From: Streptomyces sp. NBC_01016
GTDB taxonomy: Bacteria > Actinomycetota > Actinomycetes > Streptomycetales > Streptomycetaceae
DNA length: 64,000 nucleotides
Assembly: GCF_026341035.1 (NCBI RefSeq)
Contig: NZ_JAPEOQ010000002.1
Location: 2,666,001-2,730,000 of the forward strand
Reading direction: 5' to 3'
A model generated the notes under the pieces. It was not told the DNA's origin. It worked only from the letters and a program-made list of their open reading frames with translations, and made no database searches. Shown here one piece after another: positions 8,033 through 16,395 of the stretch (positions within the stretch are counted from its first letter, which is position 1; each line of letters starts with the position of its first letter). The position numbers were made by a program, and so were the translations under genes.

Positions 8033-8530
8033 ATGGGGCGGTTGCTTGCCGCTGGGACCGTCGAGGTTCTCGTTGAGAACGGCACGCTCGGCCTGGTCGA
8101 ACGATCGCGAGAGGGCGACGTCCACTACCCGGATGCGACGGCAGGGAGTTGGTTGCGTCCTGCCGAAGGGATGGTCCACGCGCACTGTCCCTCGAACGTG
8201 ATCGACGCCCGGGTGCGCGTGGAACTGTGGGAGCGAGAGCCGGACGGCAAGGGTGTGTGGTCTCACAGGTAGGAGACCGAAGGGTTCTTTCTCGCAGGGG
8301 AATTGTGCGTCTACACGCTGGGCGAGTCGCTCCCCACCGAAATCGAGCTGGCCGCCACCGGGCGATACCGGGTGCGGATGTCGTGGGCGTTGAACCCGGA
8401 GGCCGGACCGTTCTACTCCCCGTTCAAGGGGCAGGGCGGCGCCCTGGAGTACGCCGCGGACGGTCATGAGGCCGACCTGGAAGGCGTGGATCAGTACTGT
8501 CTGGCGCAGGTCTGGAATCTTTTTGGGTGA
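8033..8530 (+). pseudogene. conserved small protein gene interrupted by in-frame TAG
   Basis: ATG 8033 follows GGGAGG with good spacing. The frame reads 79 codons (AGTVEVLVENG, DVHYPDATAGSW, VHAHCPSNVIDARVRVELWE) to a TAG at 8270-8272. It then continues without another stop for 85 codons in the same frame (EGFFLAGELCVYTLGESLPTE, GRYRVRMSWALNPEAG, FKGQGGALEYAADG) to 8530. The two halves read like one beta-rich domain. GAG to TAG is a single base change, so this is probably a recent nonsense mutation, a sequencing error or amber read-through. A TTG at 8303 with a weak Shine-Dalgarno could start the second half separately. Function unknown. Confidence 0.65.
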
Positions 8531-8616
8531 GGGCGGCAACCTGCCGAGGGTTCGCGCGTCGTGTGGGGGTGAAGGGAGCCGTCCGGCATCCTTCACCCCG
8601 ACCGTGGAGTACGACC

Positions 8617-9111
8617 GTGAACCACTTTGTTCCTGTGCGCAGTGCCGTCGTGGCCACCGGCCTGTTGGCCGCTCTGGCCGCGATTCCCGCCGCCCAGGCC
8701 ACGCCGATGCAGTCGTCGGCCGGCCCCTCGGCCGCCAGCACCGCGACGCCGAGCCCGGTGCCCCCGGAGTCCGCCGGCAGCGTCCCGACGCAGGCATCGA
8801 GCGCCCCGCCTTCGGCCGAGCCCGCCGCCCCCGGCGGCAAGGGACACGAGGCCTCCTCGGCGGCGCCGAGTGCCGCCCCCGGCGGCAAGGGAGACGAGGC
8901 CCCCTCAGCGGCGCCGAGCGCCGCCCCCACCGAGCCGGGCACGCCCGCGCCCGCCGCCACCGAGCCCGGCACACCCGCCCCCGCCGAGGACGAGCTCGCA
9001 CATACTGGGTCCTCGAACACGACCAACACCGTCCTGGGCGCCGGGGCCGTCGCACTCGTCGCCGGTGGCGCGGGGACCCTCTTCGCCGTACGCCGCCGCT
9101 CGCACCGCTGA
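8617..9111 (+). CDS. cell-wall-anchored protein with LAHTG sortase signal
   Basis: A 164-aa secreted protein from GTG 8617 behind GGAG. Residues 1-28 form a signal peptide (VVATGLLAALAAIPAAQA). The mature region is Pro/Ala/Ser-rich with PGGKG-x-E repeats and TEPGTPAPA repeats, probably an extended wall-spanning stalk with no folded domain. The C-terminus has LAHTG (127-131), a hydrophobic segment (VLGAGAVALVAGGAGTLFAV) and RRRSHR, a complete sorting signal of the LAxTG type used by class E sortases in Streptomyces. No sortase is in the window. The ECF sigma factor gene follows 22 bases downstream and may control it. Confidence 0.85.
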   Translation: MNHFVPVRSAVVATGLLAALAAIPAAQATPMQSSAGPSAASTATPSPVPPESAGSVPTQASSAPPSAEPAAPGGKGHEASSAAPSAAPGGKGDEAPSAAPSAAPTEPGTPAPAATEPGTPAPAEDELAHTGSSNTTNTVLGAGAVALVAGGAGTLFAVRRRSHR

Positions 9112-9133
9112 CACAGCACACCCGAGGAACCCT

Positions 9134-9856
9134 GTGCACACCCCCGTAGCCCACGAACTCGCCCCGCCACCACGGCCGTTCACCCTCCCGTACGGCCGGG
9201 TCCGCCCAGGGTGGCGGGACGTGCTGCGTGGGCTGCTGCGACGTGACCGGTCCGCTCTCGAAGGCGCACCCGGTATCGACGCGGCACCCGGCCCGGCCAC
9301 CGATGCGCCGGGCCGGCCCTCACCCCCGTACGCGCACCCGCACGGCGTCACACCTCCGCCCCTCGACCGGCCGCCCACGATCGGCGAGCTCTACCACGCG
9401 CACCGGCTGCGCATGGTGCGGCTCGCGGTGCTGCTCGTGGACGACCTGGCCACCGCCGAGGATGTCGTGCAGGACGCGTTCACCGCCCTCTACCGCCGCC
9501 ACGGCGAACACATCACGCAGGTGGACAACGCTCTTGGTTACCTGCGCACCGCGGTCGTCAACACCGCACGTTCGGTGCTGCGCCGTCGCCGCACGGCCCG
9601 GGCGTGGACCCCGCCACCGGCCGGCGAAGCCCCGTCCGCGGAGGACTCCGTCGTCCTCGACGAGGCACACCGCGAAGTACTCGCCGCCCTGTCCCGGCTC
9701 ACACCGCGCCGCCGTGAAGTCCTCGTGCTGCGCTACTGGGCCGACCTCAGCGAGGCCGAGATAGCCACCACCCTCGGCATCAGCAAAGGCGCAGTGAAGT
9801 CGAACGCCAGCCGAGCACTGGACGCACTGGAAAAGATCCTGGAGGGCCGGATATGA
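9134..9856 (+). CDS. ECF-family RNA polymerase sigma factor (SigE-like)
   Basis: A 240-aa protein from GTG 9134 behind GAGGA, chosen because any longer frame would overlap the LAHTG gene. A Pro-rich N-terminal extension of about 75 residues precedes sigma region 2 (IGELYHAHRLRMVRLAVLLV, ATAEDVVQDAFTALYRR). Region 4 follows with its helix-turn-helix (LTPRRREVLVLRYWADLSE, ISKGAVKSNASRALDAL). The layout fits the actinobacterial SigE-like ECF group. Its stop overlaps the next gene by ATGA, so the two are translationally coupled, the usual arrangement for a sigma factor and its membrane partner. Confidence 0.9.
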   Translation: MHTPVAHELAPPPRPFTLPYGRVRPGWRDVLRGLLRRDRSALEGAPGIDAAPGPATDAPGRPSPPYAHPHGVTPPPLDRPPTIGELYHAHRLRMVRLAVLLVDDLATAEDVVQDAFTALYRRHGEHITQVDNALGYLRTAVVNTARSVLRRRRTARAWTPPPAGEAPSAEDSVVLDEAHREVLAALSRLTPRRREVLVLRYWADLSEAEIATTLGISKGAVKSNASRALDALEKILEGRI

Positions 9857-10374
9857 CTCCCCGCACACCACGTGCCCGTCCGGCCGACCGGGCCGAACGC
9901 CCGGTGGAGCAACGGTTGCGCGAGACGCTCGCCGTGCGCGCCGACAGCGTCACCGTACGGGCACTGCGCCCGGCCCGGCCGCCCGGACCGCATCTGCGCC
10001 GACTGCCTCGACTCCGCGACACCGCCCGGCGCTTCGTCCTCCCGGTCGCCGGGCTCGCCACTGCCGCAGCCATCGCCGTCGGCTACGTCGCCCTGGCCCC
10101 GGACGCGGACCCGCACCGCACCCCCGTGCCGCCCGCCGCGCCATCGTCCCCGACCGCCCCCGACCAGCGCCCGACGCCCAGCCCTTCGCCGTCGGATCCG
10201 TCCAGAACGGAGGTCCCCAACCCGGCTACGCCGTCGACCTCGTCCCCGTCCGCCGCGTCCCCGCCCACGTCGGCCCCATCCTCCGAGTCACCGTCCTCCG
10301 AGTCACCATCCTCCGAGTCCTCGACCGCGACGGACGGCGAACGCCCCACGGCCGGCGTGAGCGCACCCGGGTGA
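9853..10374 (+). CDS. small membrane protein, candidate anti-sigma partner
   Basis: A 173-aa protein overlapping the sigma gene by ATGA. An Arg-rich cytoplasmic N-terminus of about 60 residues (ERPVEQRLRETLAVRADSV) precedes one membrane segment (FVLPVAGLATAAAIAVGYVALA, about 61-82). The outside tail is Pro/Ser/Thr-rich and ends with three SSESP-type repeats encoded by a 15-bp tandem repeat at 10279-10320. Position and topology suit an anti-sigma or sigma-associated membrane protein, but the HxxxCxxC zinc motif of classical ZAS anti-sigma factors is absent. The role is inferred from context only. Confidence 0.6.
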   Translation: MTPRTPRARPADRAERPVEQRLRETLAVRADSVTVRALRPARPPGPHLRRLPRLRDTARRFVLPVAGLATAAAIAVGYVALAPDADPHRTPVPPAAPSSPTAPDQRPTPSPSPSDPSRTEVPNPATPSTSSPSAASPPTSAPSSESPSSESPSSESSTATDGERPTAGVSAPG

Positions 10375-10447
10375 GTGGGGGCGGGCCCACTTCCAGGTGG
10401 TGTGGGCGTAGGGGTAGCCCGCCGAAACCGCTCCCGGTCAGCGCACC

Positions 10448-11047
10448 TCAGTCTCGACGCGGCCGCCACGACGTCAGCCCGTCCGTCGGGGTCGAGGCCT
10501 GCCAGGCACGGAACTCGTCGTAGGTGCGGATTCCGTGGTCAAGGGCCGCCTGGTAGACCCACACACCCTGTGTCGACTCGCCCCGTGCCGCTGCTTCTTC
10601 CTTGATGGCCAGGATGATGTCGCGCGTCGAGGTGTCCAACGCGGTGCGTACCGGGGTGACAAGGTCAGCCGCGCGTGGGCCGGGGTGGTCGTCGGGCAGC
10701 CACCACATGTCGATCTTCCAGACCTCGGTGGGCGTGAACTCGTAGTCCAGCCGCCAGTACAGCCCCTGATCCGGCAGGTCGAGGGCGTTGGCGAAGCGCA
10801 GATTACGCACGCCCGGCAACTCTGCGCAGGGCACGAGCGCGGCGAACCCGTCGGCGACCGACGGGGCGGGGGAGTAGATCTCCATGTCGATGTCGGGCTC
10901 CACCACGAGGTCGAGAGCGACGGATCCGACGAGTACGGGCGACCCCAGCGGCCGCCACCGCTCGAACAGGCCGAGCCGGTCCAGGATGGTGTCCGCGGTC
11001 GCGCGTCGTCGACTGGCGCGCTCCAGGCGCGTGTTGGGGATCTGCAT
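10448..11047 (-). CDS. nucleotidyltransferase-like protein
   Basis: A 199-aa protein. The N-terminal half holds LGSPVLVGSVALDLVVEPDIDMEIY, which has the Gly-Ser followed by spaced Asp pattern of the Pol-beta type nucleotidyltransferase fold (here VEPDIDME). LDYEFTPTEVWKIDMWW could give the later acidic residue. The C-terminal half is helical (LAIKEEAAARG, ALDHGIRTYDEFRAW). No signal peptide or membrane span. It may modify an RNA, protein or small molecule, or be an inactive relative. It is monocistronic, with the MocR gene ending 40 bases upstream on the same strand. Confidence 0.6.
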   Translation of the reverse strand: MQIPNTRLERASRRRATADTILDRLGLFERWRPLGSPVLVGSVALDLVVEPDIDMEIYSPAPSVADGFAALVPCAELPGVRNLRFANALDLPDQGLYWRLDYEFTPTEVWKIDMWWLPDDHPGPRAADLVTPVRTALDTSTRDIILAIKEEAAARGESTQGVWVYQAALDHGIRTYDEFRAWQASTPTDGLTSWRPRRD

Positions 11048-11086
11048 CCCAGGAGCGTAGTGCGCGAAACCGCGGCGTCAGCGACG

Positions 11087-12550
11087 TCATGCGTGACGCA
11101 GCGGTGCTGCTGTACGTGTCGGTGGCGAGGCCGCGGGTGAACGCAACGCGTCGCGCAGGAGCGTGATGGCCGGAGGGATCTCGGTGTCGCTGATGTTGCC
11201 GTAGCCGAGGACGAGCGCGGGGTGTGTCGGCCGAGCCGCGCGGTAGTCGTCGAGGTCCGCCAGGCGCAGCCCCGCGGCGGCCGCGGCCCGGACCGTCCCG
11301 CGCGGATCGGCGCCGTCCGGCAGGTGGAGCAGGATGTGCAGCCCGGCGGCGGTGCCGGAGACCCGGCCTTCCGGCATCTGGGCGCCGAGGGTGCGGACCA
11401 GCAGGTCGCGGCGGGTGCGGAACCGCCGCCGTGCCGCGCGCAGATGGGCGTCGTACCACCCGCGGTCGATGAAGGTGGCGAGCGCGAGTTGGTCCAGCAC
11501 CGGTGGCGCGGCGGCGACGGGGTTCGCCGCCCGGAGCACCGGGGTCATCGAGGCGGGGGAGACCAGCCAGCCCAGGCCGAGGGCCGGTGACAGTGTTTTG
11601 CTGACCGAGCCGAGGAGGAAGACCCGGCCCGGGGCCATGCCCTGCATGACGGCGACCGGATGGCGGTCGTAGCGGAACTCGGCGTCGTAGTCGTCCTCGA
11701 TGACGAAGCCGTCGACCTCGCGGGCCCAGCGCACCAGACTCGCCCGGCGCTCCGGGGACAGCACCGTGCCGGTGGGAAATTGGTGTGCCGCGCCGACGAT
11801 GACGGCCCGGGCCGGCGTGCGCGCGAAGTCGTCGACGTCGAGGCCGTCGTGGTCCACGGGCACCGGGTGCACGCGGAGGCCTGCGCTGGTCGCGGCGTCC
11901 TGCAGCCGCCCCCACCCCGGGTGTTCAACGGCCACGTCGGCGATCCCCTCGGCGCGCAACGCCCGGCACGTACGCAGCAGACCGTCGGTGACGCCCGCGC
12001 ACACCGTCACGGACTCGGCGTGCGCGTCCGCGCCGCGCGAGCGTCGCAGGTACTGCGCGACGGTGGTGCGCAGCACGGTGTGTCCGGCGGCGTCGGGCAG
12101 GCCGAGGTCGTAGTGGACGGCCGAGCCGATGACCGCCCGGACGGCGTCCGCCCAGCGGCGGCGGGGAAACGCCCGCAGGTCGGGCAGGCCGGGCGCGAGG
12201 TCGTACCGGATGGGTGGTTGTGCCGGCGAGCGTCGGCCGCGGGGCAGCGGAGGTGTCGATCCCGACGCCTCCGGCGACCACGAGACACGTGTAGCGGAAC
12301 CTACCCGGGCGGAGAGGTACCCCTCCGCGATGAGCTGTCCGTAAGCCTCCGTCACCACCCAACGGGAGAAGCCGAGTTCCTCGGCGAGTGCTCGGCTCGG
12401 TGGGACGGCGGCACCTTCCGCCAGCCGGCCGTCCCGGATCGCGGTGCGCAGCGCGTGAGCCAGACGGTCGTGCAGACGGCGCCGCCCGCCCTCCGGAGAA
12501 CCGACATCCAGCAGCGTCGCCCACGCGAAATTGGTCTGGGAATCAGCCAC
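11087..12550 (-). CDS. MocR/PdxR-family regulator (GntR domain fused to aminotransferase domain)
   Basis: A 487-aa regulator taken from GTG 12550, since longer readings run into the divergent reductase. Residues up to about 90 form a GntR winged helix (RLHDRLAHALRTAIRDGRLAEG, PPSRALAEELGFSRWVVTEAYGQL). The rest is a class I aminotransferase fold for PLP binding: AGVTDGLLRT, VEHPGWGRLQD, AHQFPTGTVLSPERR, VIEDDYDAEFRYDR and the Schiff-base lysine in GSVSKTLSP. Family members sense PLP or an amino acid and usually control the neighbouring gene. Here the aldo/keto reductase starts 47 bases away in the opposite direction, so pyridoxal metabolism is a plausible role for the pair. No good Shine-Dalgarno, so the start is uncertain. 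Confidence 0.85.
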   Translation of the reverse strand: MADSQTNFAWATLLDVGSPEGGRRRLHDRLAHALRTAIRDGRLAEGAAVPPSRALAEELGFSRWVVTEAYGQLIAEGYLSARVGSATRVSWSPEASGSTPPLPRGRRSPAQPPIRYDLAPGLPDLRAFPRRRWADAVRAVIGSAVHYDLGLPDAAGHTVLRTTVAQYLRRSRGADAHAESVTVCAGVTDGLLRTCRALRAEGIADVAVEHPGWGRLQDAATSAGLRVHPVPVDHDGLDVDDFARTPARAVIVGAAHQFPTGTVLSPERRASLVRWAREVDGFVIEDDYDAEFRYDRHPVAVMQGMAPGRVFLLGSVSKTLSPALGLGWLVSPASMTPVLRAANPVAAAPPVLDQLALATFIDRGWYDAHLRAARRRFRTRRDLLVRTLGAQMPEGRVSGTAAGLHILLHLPDGADPRGTVRAAAAAGLRLADLDDYRAARPTHPALVLGYGNISDTEIPPAITLLRDALRSPAASPPTRTAAPLRHA

Positions 12551-12596
12551 AACATTGGAGCGTACCGCCGAACCGAACGCGCCTAGCGTGAGGGAC

Positions 12597-13538
12597 ATGA
12601 CGGAGAATCTGGCCCTTGGGGCCATGCTGTTCGGCACGGCTCAGGACGAGCGCCGGTCGTTCGAGATACTGGACCGCTTCGTGGAAGCCGGAGGTGTCTG
12701 GATCGACACCGCCAACTGCTATGCGTTCTGGGCCGATCCGACCGGCTTCGGCGGGAAGAGCGAGGAGTTGATCGGGCGCTGGCTGGCACGTCGCCCGGGC
12801 GTCCGTGACCGGGTCAGGATCAGCACCAAGGTGGGTTGCGAGCCGACCGAGGCCGGACGATTCCCGGAGACCGCCGAGGGCCTGTCGGCCGGAGCCGTCA
12901 AGAGCGGGATCGAGGACAGTCTCCGACGCCTGGGCACGGACCATGTCGAGCTGTACTGGGCCCACATGCCCGATCCGGGCACACCGCTGGAGGAGACGGT
13001 CGCCGCCTTCGACGACCTCGTGTCCGCGGGCACGGTCGGGCGTCTCGGCTGCTCCAACTACCCTGTGTGGCAGGTCGATCGGGCACGGCGGATCGCGCGG
13101 GACCACGGTGGTGCCGGCTTCACCGCGGTGCAGCAACAGCACACGTACCTCCAGCCGCGCCCCGCGACCCGGCCCAGCGTGTCGCACCGCTTCGGTGCGG
13201 TCGGCGACGAGGTGCTCCACTACCTGGAGCACCACCCGGACATGGAGCTATGGGCGTACACACCGCTGTTGAGCGGCGGCTACACCCGCGCGGACAAGCC
13301 ACTGCCACAGGAGTACGACCACCCCGGCACGGTCCGCCGCCTCGCGGCGCTCGATGAGATCGCCGCAGAGACCGGCACGAATCGTAACCGGGTGGTGTTG
13401 GCGTGGCTGACCGGAGGAAATCCGGCTGCCACACCGATCGTCGGCGTCAGCTCGGTCGAGCAGTTGGACGAGGCGTTCGCGGGCGTGGCGCTGGAGTTGA
13501 CGGGTGATCAGCGCGAACGGCTGGACTGTGCGGTGTGA
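12597..13538 (+). CDS. aldo/keto reductase, candidate pyridoxal reductase
   Basis: A 313-aa (beta/alpha)8 oxidoreductase using NAD(P)H. The catalytic tetrad is visible: Asp and Tyr in WIDTANCYAFW, Lys in ISTKVG, His in YWAHMPDP. The cofactor end is formed by LGCSNYPVWQ and VVLAWLTGGNPAATPIVGVSS. The start at ATG 12597 lies 7 bases after a TAGCGT sequence, so a leaderless or near-leaderless message is possible. The divergent MocR regulator suggests a substrate related to vitamin B6, but any small aldehyde or ketone is possible. Confidence 0.85.
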   Translation: MTENLALGAMLFGTAQDERRSFEILDRFVEAGGVWIDTANCYAFWADPTGFGGKSEELIGRWLARRPGVRDRVRISTKVGCEPTEAGRFPETAEGLSAGAVKSGIEDSLRRLGTDHVELYWAHMPDPGTPLEETVAAFDDLVSAGTVGRLGCSNYPVWQVDRARRIARDHGGAGFTAVQQQHTYLQPRPATRPSVSHRFGAVGDEVLHYLEHHPDMELWAYTPLLSGGYTRADKPLPQEYDHPGTVRRLAALDEIAAETGTNRNRVVLAWLTGGNPAATPIVGVSSVEQLDEAFAGVALELTGDQRERLDCAV

Positions 13539-13620
13539 GCTGATAGGGGAGGCCGTGGGGGCGCGGGGGCGTGCGCGGTTCGTCGGGGCATCCCAGTTTC
13601 AGAGTCTTTGAATTTAAATA

Positions 13621-13649
13621 TTGACGAAGGAAATTATTGCCCCTACGTT
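13621..13649 (+). promoter_or_regulatory. promoter of ROK regulator gene, leaderless
   Basis: TTGACG (13621-13626) and TACGTT (13644-13649) are spaced by exactly 17 bases, and the ATG at 13656 begins 6 bases after the -10 box. Transcription would therefore start at or near the A of the start codon. The box sits in an AT-rich island that is unusual for this DNA. The island contains the palindrome ATTTAAAT (13612-13619), a candidate autoregulatory operator. Confidence 0.65.
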
Positions 13650-13655
13650 GCCTGC

Positions 13656-14813
13656 ATGTTGCTGAACCGAGCGAAGCTGCTCGCGTCTCCGGCGGCCAAC
13701 GCGGTGTTCACGACGGTGCTCACGCGTGGTCCGGTCGTCCGCCCGGAGATCGCCCGAATCACCGGTCTCTCCTCCGCCGCCGTCACCAAGGCGGTCAAGC
13801 CGATGATCGAAGCCGGTTACCTGGAGGAACTCACGCTGGGGCCCCGGACCGCCGAGGGCGCGGGACGTCCCGCGCACCCCCTCGCCGTCCGCGCCGACCG
13901 GGAGTTCTTCGTGGGCGTCAAGATCACCGCGGACGAACTCATCGGTGTGGTAACCGACTTGAGGGCGCAGGTCGTCGGCGGCGCACGCCGGGTCGCGGTG
14001 ACCGACCGGTCAGTCGAGCAGGTCGTCCGGGACATTGCCGCGCTCGTCGCGGAGCTGACCCCGGCCCACGCCGAGCGGACCCACCACATCGGAGTGTCCG
14101 TCTCGGGCGACGTGGACCGGCCGGGCGGCGCCGTGCGCTACTCGCCGTTCCTCGGCTGGCGTGACATACCGCTGGCCCAACTGGTGGGCGTGGCAACAGG
14201 GTTGGCGGTAACCGTCGAGAACGACGTGAAGGCCTTGACCGTCGCCGAGCAGTGGTTCGGTGAAGGTGTCGGCGTCGACTCGTTCGCGCTCGCCACGGTC
14301 GGCGTTGGTATCGGCTGTGCTCTCGTCGTGGGTGGCCGCTTGGTGGCCGGCGGCTACGGAGTGGCCGGCGAGATCGGCCACATCCCGGTCGCCTCAGGGG
14401 ACGGCCCGAACTGCCACTGCGGTGCCCGCGGCTGCGTCGAAGCCATTGCCTCCGAGGCGGCCATCGTCGCTCGCGCCCGACGTGTGGCGGACGATCAGGA
14501 CCTCGACATGGCCGGAGCGATCGACCGGGCCCATGGCGGCGACGCGGCCGTACGCGCCGTTTTCGACGAGGCGGGCAAGGCCATCGGGCTCGGCCTCGCC
14601 GCCATGGTCAACCTGGTCGGGCCCGAGCGGGTCGTCGTCTCCGGTGAGGGGGTGGCGGCGTACGACCTCTTCGAGGAGCAGATCCGGGCGGCCTTCACCA
14701 CCCAGGCCTTCGGGGCCGCCGCCCGCTGCCCGCTCGTGGTGCGCCCGCTGCCCTGGGAGGAATGGGCGCGCGGGGCGGCCGCCGTCGGCATCCAGTCACT
14801 CTTCACCGGGTGA
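13656..14813 (+). CDS. ROK-family transcriptional regulator
   Basis: A 385-aa repressor. Residues 1-75 are a MarR-like winged helix (VFTTVLTRGPVVRPEIARITGLSSAAVTKAVKPMIEAGYLEE). The sugar-binding ROK domain follows with VENDVKALTVAEQWFG, VGVGIGCALVVGGRLVAGGYGVAGEIGH and the zinc-binding CHCGARGCVEA cluster. ROK repressors bind a sugar or its derivative to release operators. The gene directly precedes the GH27 and GH95 glycosidase genes on the same strand, so it most likely controls them in response to a fucoside or galactoside breakdown product. The start is supported by a leaderless promoter. Confidence 0.9.
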   Translation: MLLNRAKLLASPAANAVFTTVLTRGPVVRPEIARITGLSSAAVTKAVKPMIEAGYLEELTLGPRTAEGAGRPAHPLAVRADREFFVGVKITADELIGVVTDLRAQVVGGARRVAVTDRSVEQVVRDIAALVAELTPAHAERTHHIGVSVSGDVDRPGGAVRYSPFLGWRDIPLAQLVGVATGLAVTVENDVKALTVAEQWFGEGVGVDSFALATVGVGIGCALVVGGRLVAGGYGVAGEIGHIPVASGDGPNCHCGARGCVEAIASEAAIVARARRVADDQDLDMAGAIDRAHGGDAAVRAVFDEAGKAIGLGLAAMVNLVGPERVVVSGEGVAAYDLFEEQIRAAFTTQAFGAAARCPLVVRPLPWEEWARGAAAVGIQSLFTG

Positions 14814-14948
14814 GCCTGCGTGAGCGCCTTGCCCCCCCCCGCACGTCACCGTCCCCGTAAGGGCTCTGTCATGACTGCGGGTTCCACCGTGTCCATCGCG
14901 ATGTCCGGTCTCAAGTCCTGAACTCCCTTCTTCCCGGAGGTACTTCCC

Positions 14949-16280
14949 GTGACCAGATCGATCCGACGCGCGGCTCTCGTCGCTGCCTGCACGCTGCCCC
15001 TCGCCCTCACCCTGTCCACCGGCACCGCCCAGGCCAAGACCCCGTACGTCAAGCCGTTCATGGGCTGGAGCAGCTGGAGCGTCGAGTCCTCCTCGCACAG
15101 CGACTACGGCACGCGCTGGCTGAACGAGGGCAACATCAAGAACGCCGCCGACGCGCTCAGCAGCAAGCTGGCCCCGGCCGGCTACAAGAACCTGAACATC
15201 GACGCCGGCTGGAACTTCGACTACGACTGGAACTTCCACACCGACGCCAACGGCATCCCGAACGCCGACAAGGACCGCTTCCCCAGCGGTATGCCGTCGC
15301 TCTCCGACTACGTGCACGGCAAGGGCCTCAAGCTGGGCCTGTACGGTGCCGCCGGTCTGGAGAAGGAGGTGTACGACAAGAACGCGCCGATCCTCGGTAC
15401 GGACTGTCATGCCCAGGACATCGCCGTGCAGCCGCTGACGCCGACCAACAAGTGGGAGGGCGCCTGGAAGATCGACTACAGCAACCCCTGCGCCCAGGAC
15501 TACATCGACTCCATCGTCGCCCGCTACGCCTCCTGGAACGTCGACTTCATCAAGATCGACGGCGTGACGAAGGACAACGTCGAGGACATCAAGGCCTGGT
15601 CCACCGCCATCGACCACAGCGGCCGCAAGATGTGGCTGAGCGCCAGCGCCTGGCCGGTCGACCTGGAGGCCGGCGACGGCCTGCGGCCCCACGCGAACGG
15701 CGTCCGCGTCGACACCGACATCGAGTGCTACTGCGACACCACCAGCACCTGGACCAGCTCCGTGGACGACCGCTGGACCGACCTGCCCAAGTGGCTGCCC
15801 AAGCTGTCCGCCCCCACCTACTTCGGCGACCTCGACTCCATGCCGATCAACAACAACTCCGGCAGCGGGCTGCAGGACGGCATCAGCGACACCGAGCGGC
15901 AGAGCGTCATGACGTTCTGGTCGATGGCCTCGTCCCCGCTGTACGTCGGTGGTGACATCTACTTCCTCGACGACAAGGCCAAGGCCATCCTGACCAACCC
16001 CGAGGTCATCGCCGTCGACCAGGCCGCCGTCCTGCCGAAGCAGCTCCGCTCCGGTGACACGCAGGTGTGGACGAAGCGCGTGGGTCACGACACGTACCTC
16101 GCGGTCTACAACATGGGCTCCTCGGCGACCGATATCCGCGTGAACTTCAAGGACCTGGGCATGCACGGTCCGCAGCGACTGCGTGACGTCGTCGCGCGCG
16201 AGAACCTCGGTTCCTTCAAGGGGAGTTGGACCGCCTCCTCCGTGCCGGCCCACGGCTCGCGGCTGATCAAGCTGTCGTAG
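14949..16280 (+). CDS. secreted GH27 alpha-galactosidase-type glycosidase
   Basis: A 443-aa enzyme from GTG 14949 behind GGAGG (14936-14940), with a Sec signal peptide (residues 1-29, AALVAACTLPLALTLSTGTAQA). The GH27 barrel begins at MGWSSWS; YKNLNIDAGWNF and LKLGLYGAAG follow. The nucleophile is Asp204 in DFIKIDGV and the acid/base is in RVDTDIE (255-259). A C-terminal Greek-key beta domain runs from about residue 360. Family GH27 covers alpha-galactosidase, alpha-N-acetylgalactosaminidase and beta-L-arabinopyranosidase, so the exact sugar is not certain. Beside two fucosidases, removal of alpha-galactose from fucosylated glycans such as blood-group-B-like or xyloglucan-type chains is plausible. 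Confidence 0.88.
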   Translation: MTRSIRRAALVAACTLPLALTLSTGTAQAKTPYVKPFMGWSSWSVESSSHSDYGTRWLNEGNIKNAADALSSKLAPAGYKNLNIDAGWNFDYDWNFHTDANGIPNADKDRFPSGMPSLSDYVHGKGLKLGLYGAAGLEKEVYDKNAPILGTDCHAQDIAVQPLTPTNKWEGAWKIDYSNPCAQDYIDSIVARYASWNVDFIKIDGVTKDNVEDIKAWSTAIDHSGRKMWLSASAWPVDLEAGDGLRPHANGVRVDTDIECYCDTTSTWTSSVDDRWTDLPKWLPKLSAPTYFGDLDSMPINNNSGSGLQDGISDTERQSVMTFWSMASSPLYVGGDIYFLDDKAKAILTNPEVIAVDQAAVLPKQLRSGDTQVWTKRVGHDTYLAVYNMGSSATDIRVNFKDLGMHGPQRLRDVVARENLGSFKGSWTASSVPAHGSRLIKLS

Positions 16281-16300
16281 GCCCCGCCCCTCAGACGCTC

Positions 16301-16337
16301 CCGGCGAAGCCCCGTCCCGCAATGGGGGCTTCGCCGG
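16301..16337. terminator. hairpin between GH27 and GH95 genes
   Basis: A perfect 13-bp inverted repeat (16301-16313 with 16325-16337, 11-base loop) lies 20 bases after the GH27 stop. It could terminate most GH27 transcripts or protect their 3' end. Its right arm runs into the first copy of the 30-bp repeat that carries the GH95 ribosome-binding site. Confidence 0.65.
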
Positions 16338-16395
16338 CCCATGGAAGGACCCGCACATGAGCAACGGCCCATGGAATGACCCGCACATGAGCAAC
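16336..16395 (+). repeat. 30-bp tandem duplication at GH95 start
   Basis: Copies 16336-16365 and 16366-16395 differ at a single base (G at 16347, T at 16377). Each contains a Shine-Dalgarno region and an ATG. The upstream copy keeps GGAAGGA, the downstream copy reads GGAATGA, so initiation has probably moved to the first ATG. The duplication is in frame and adds ten residues (MSNGPWNDPH) before the Tat signal. Confidence 0.9.
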
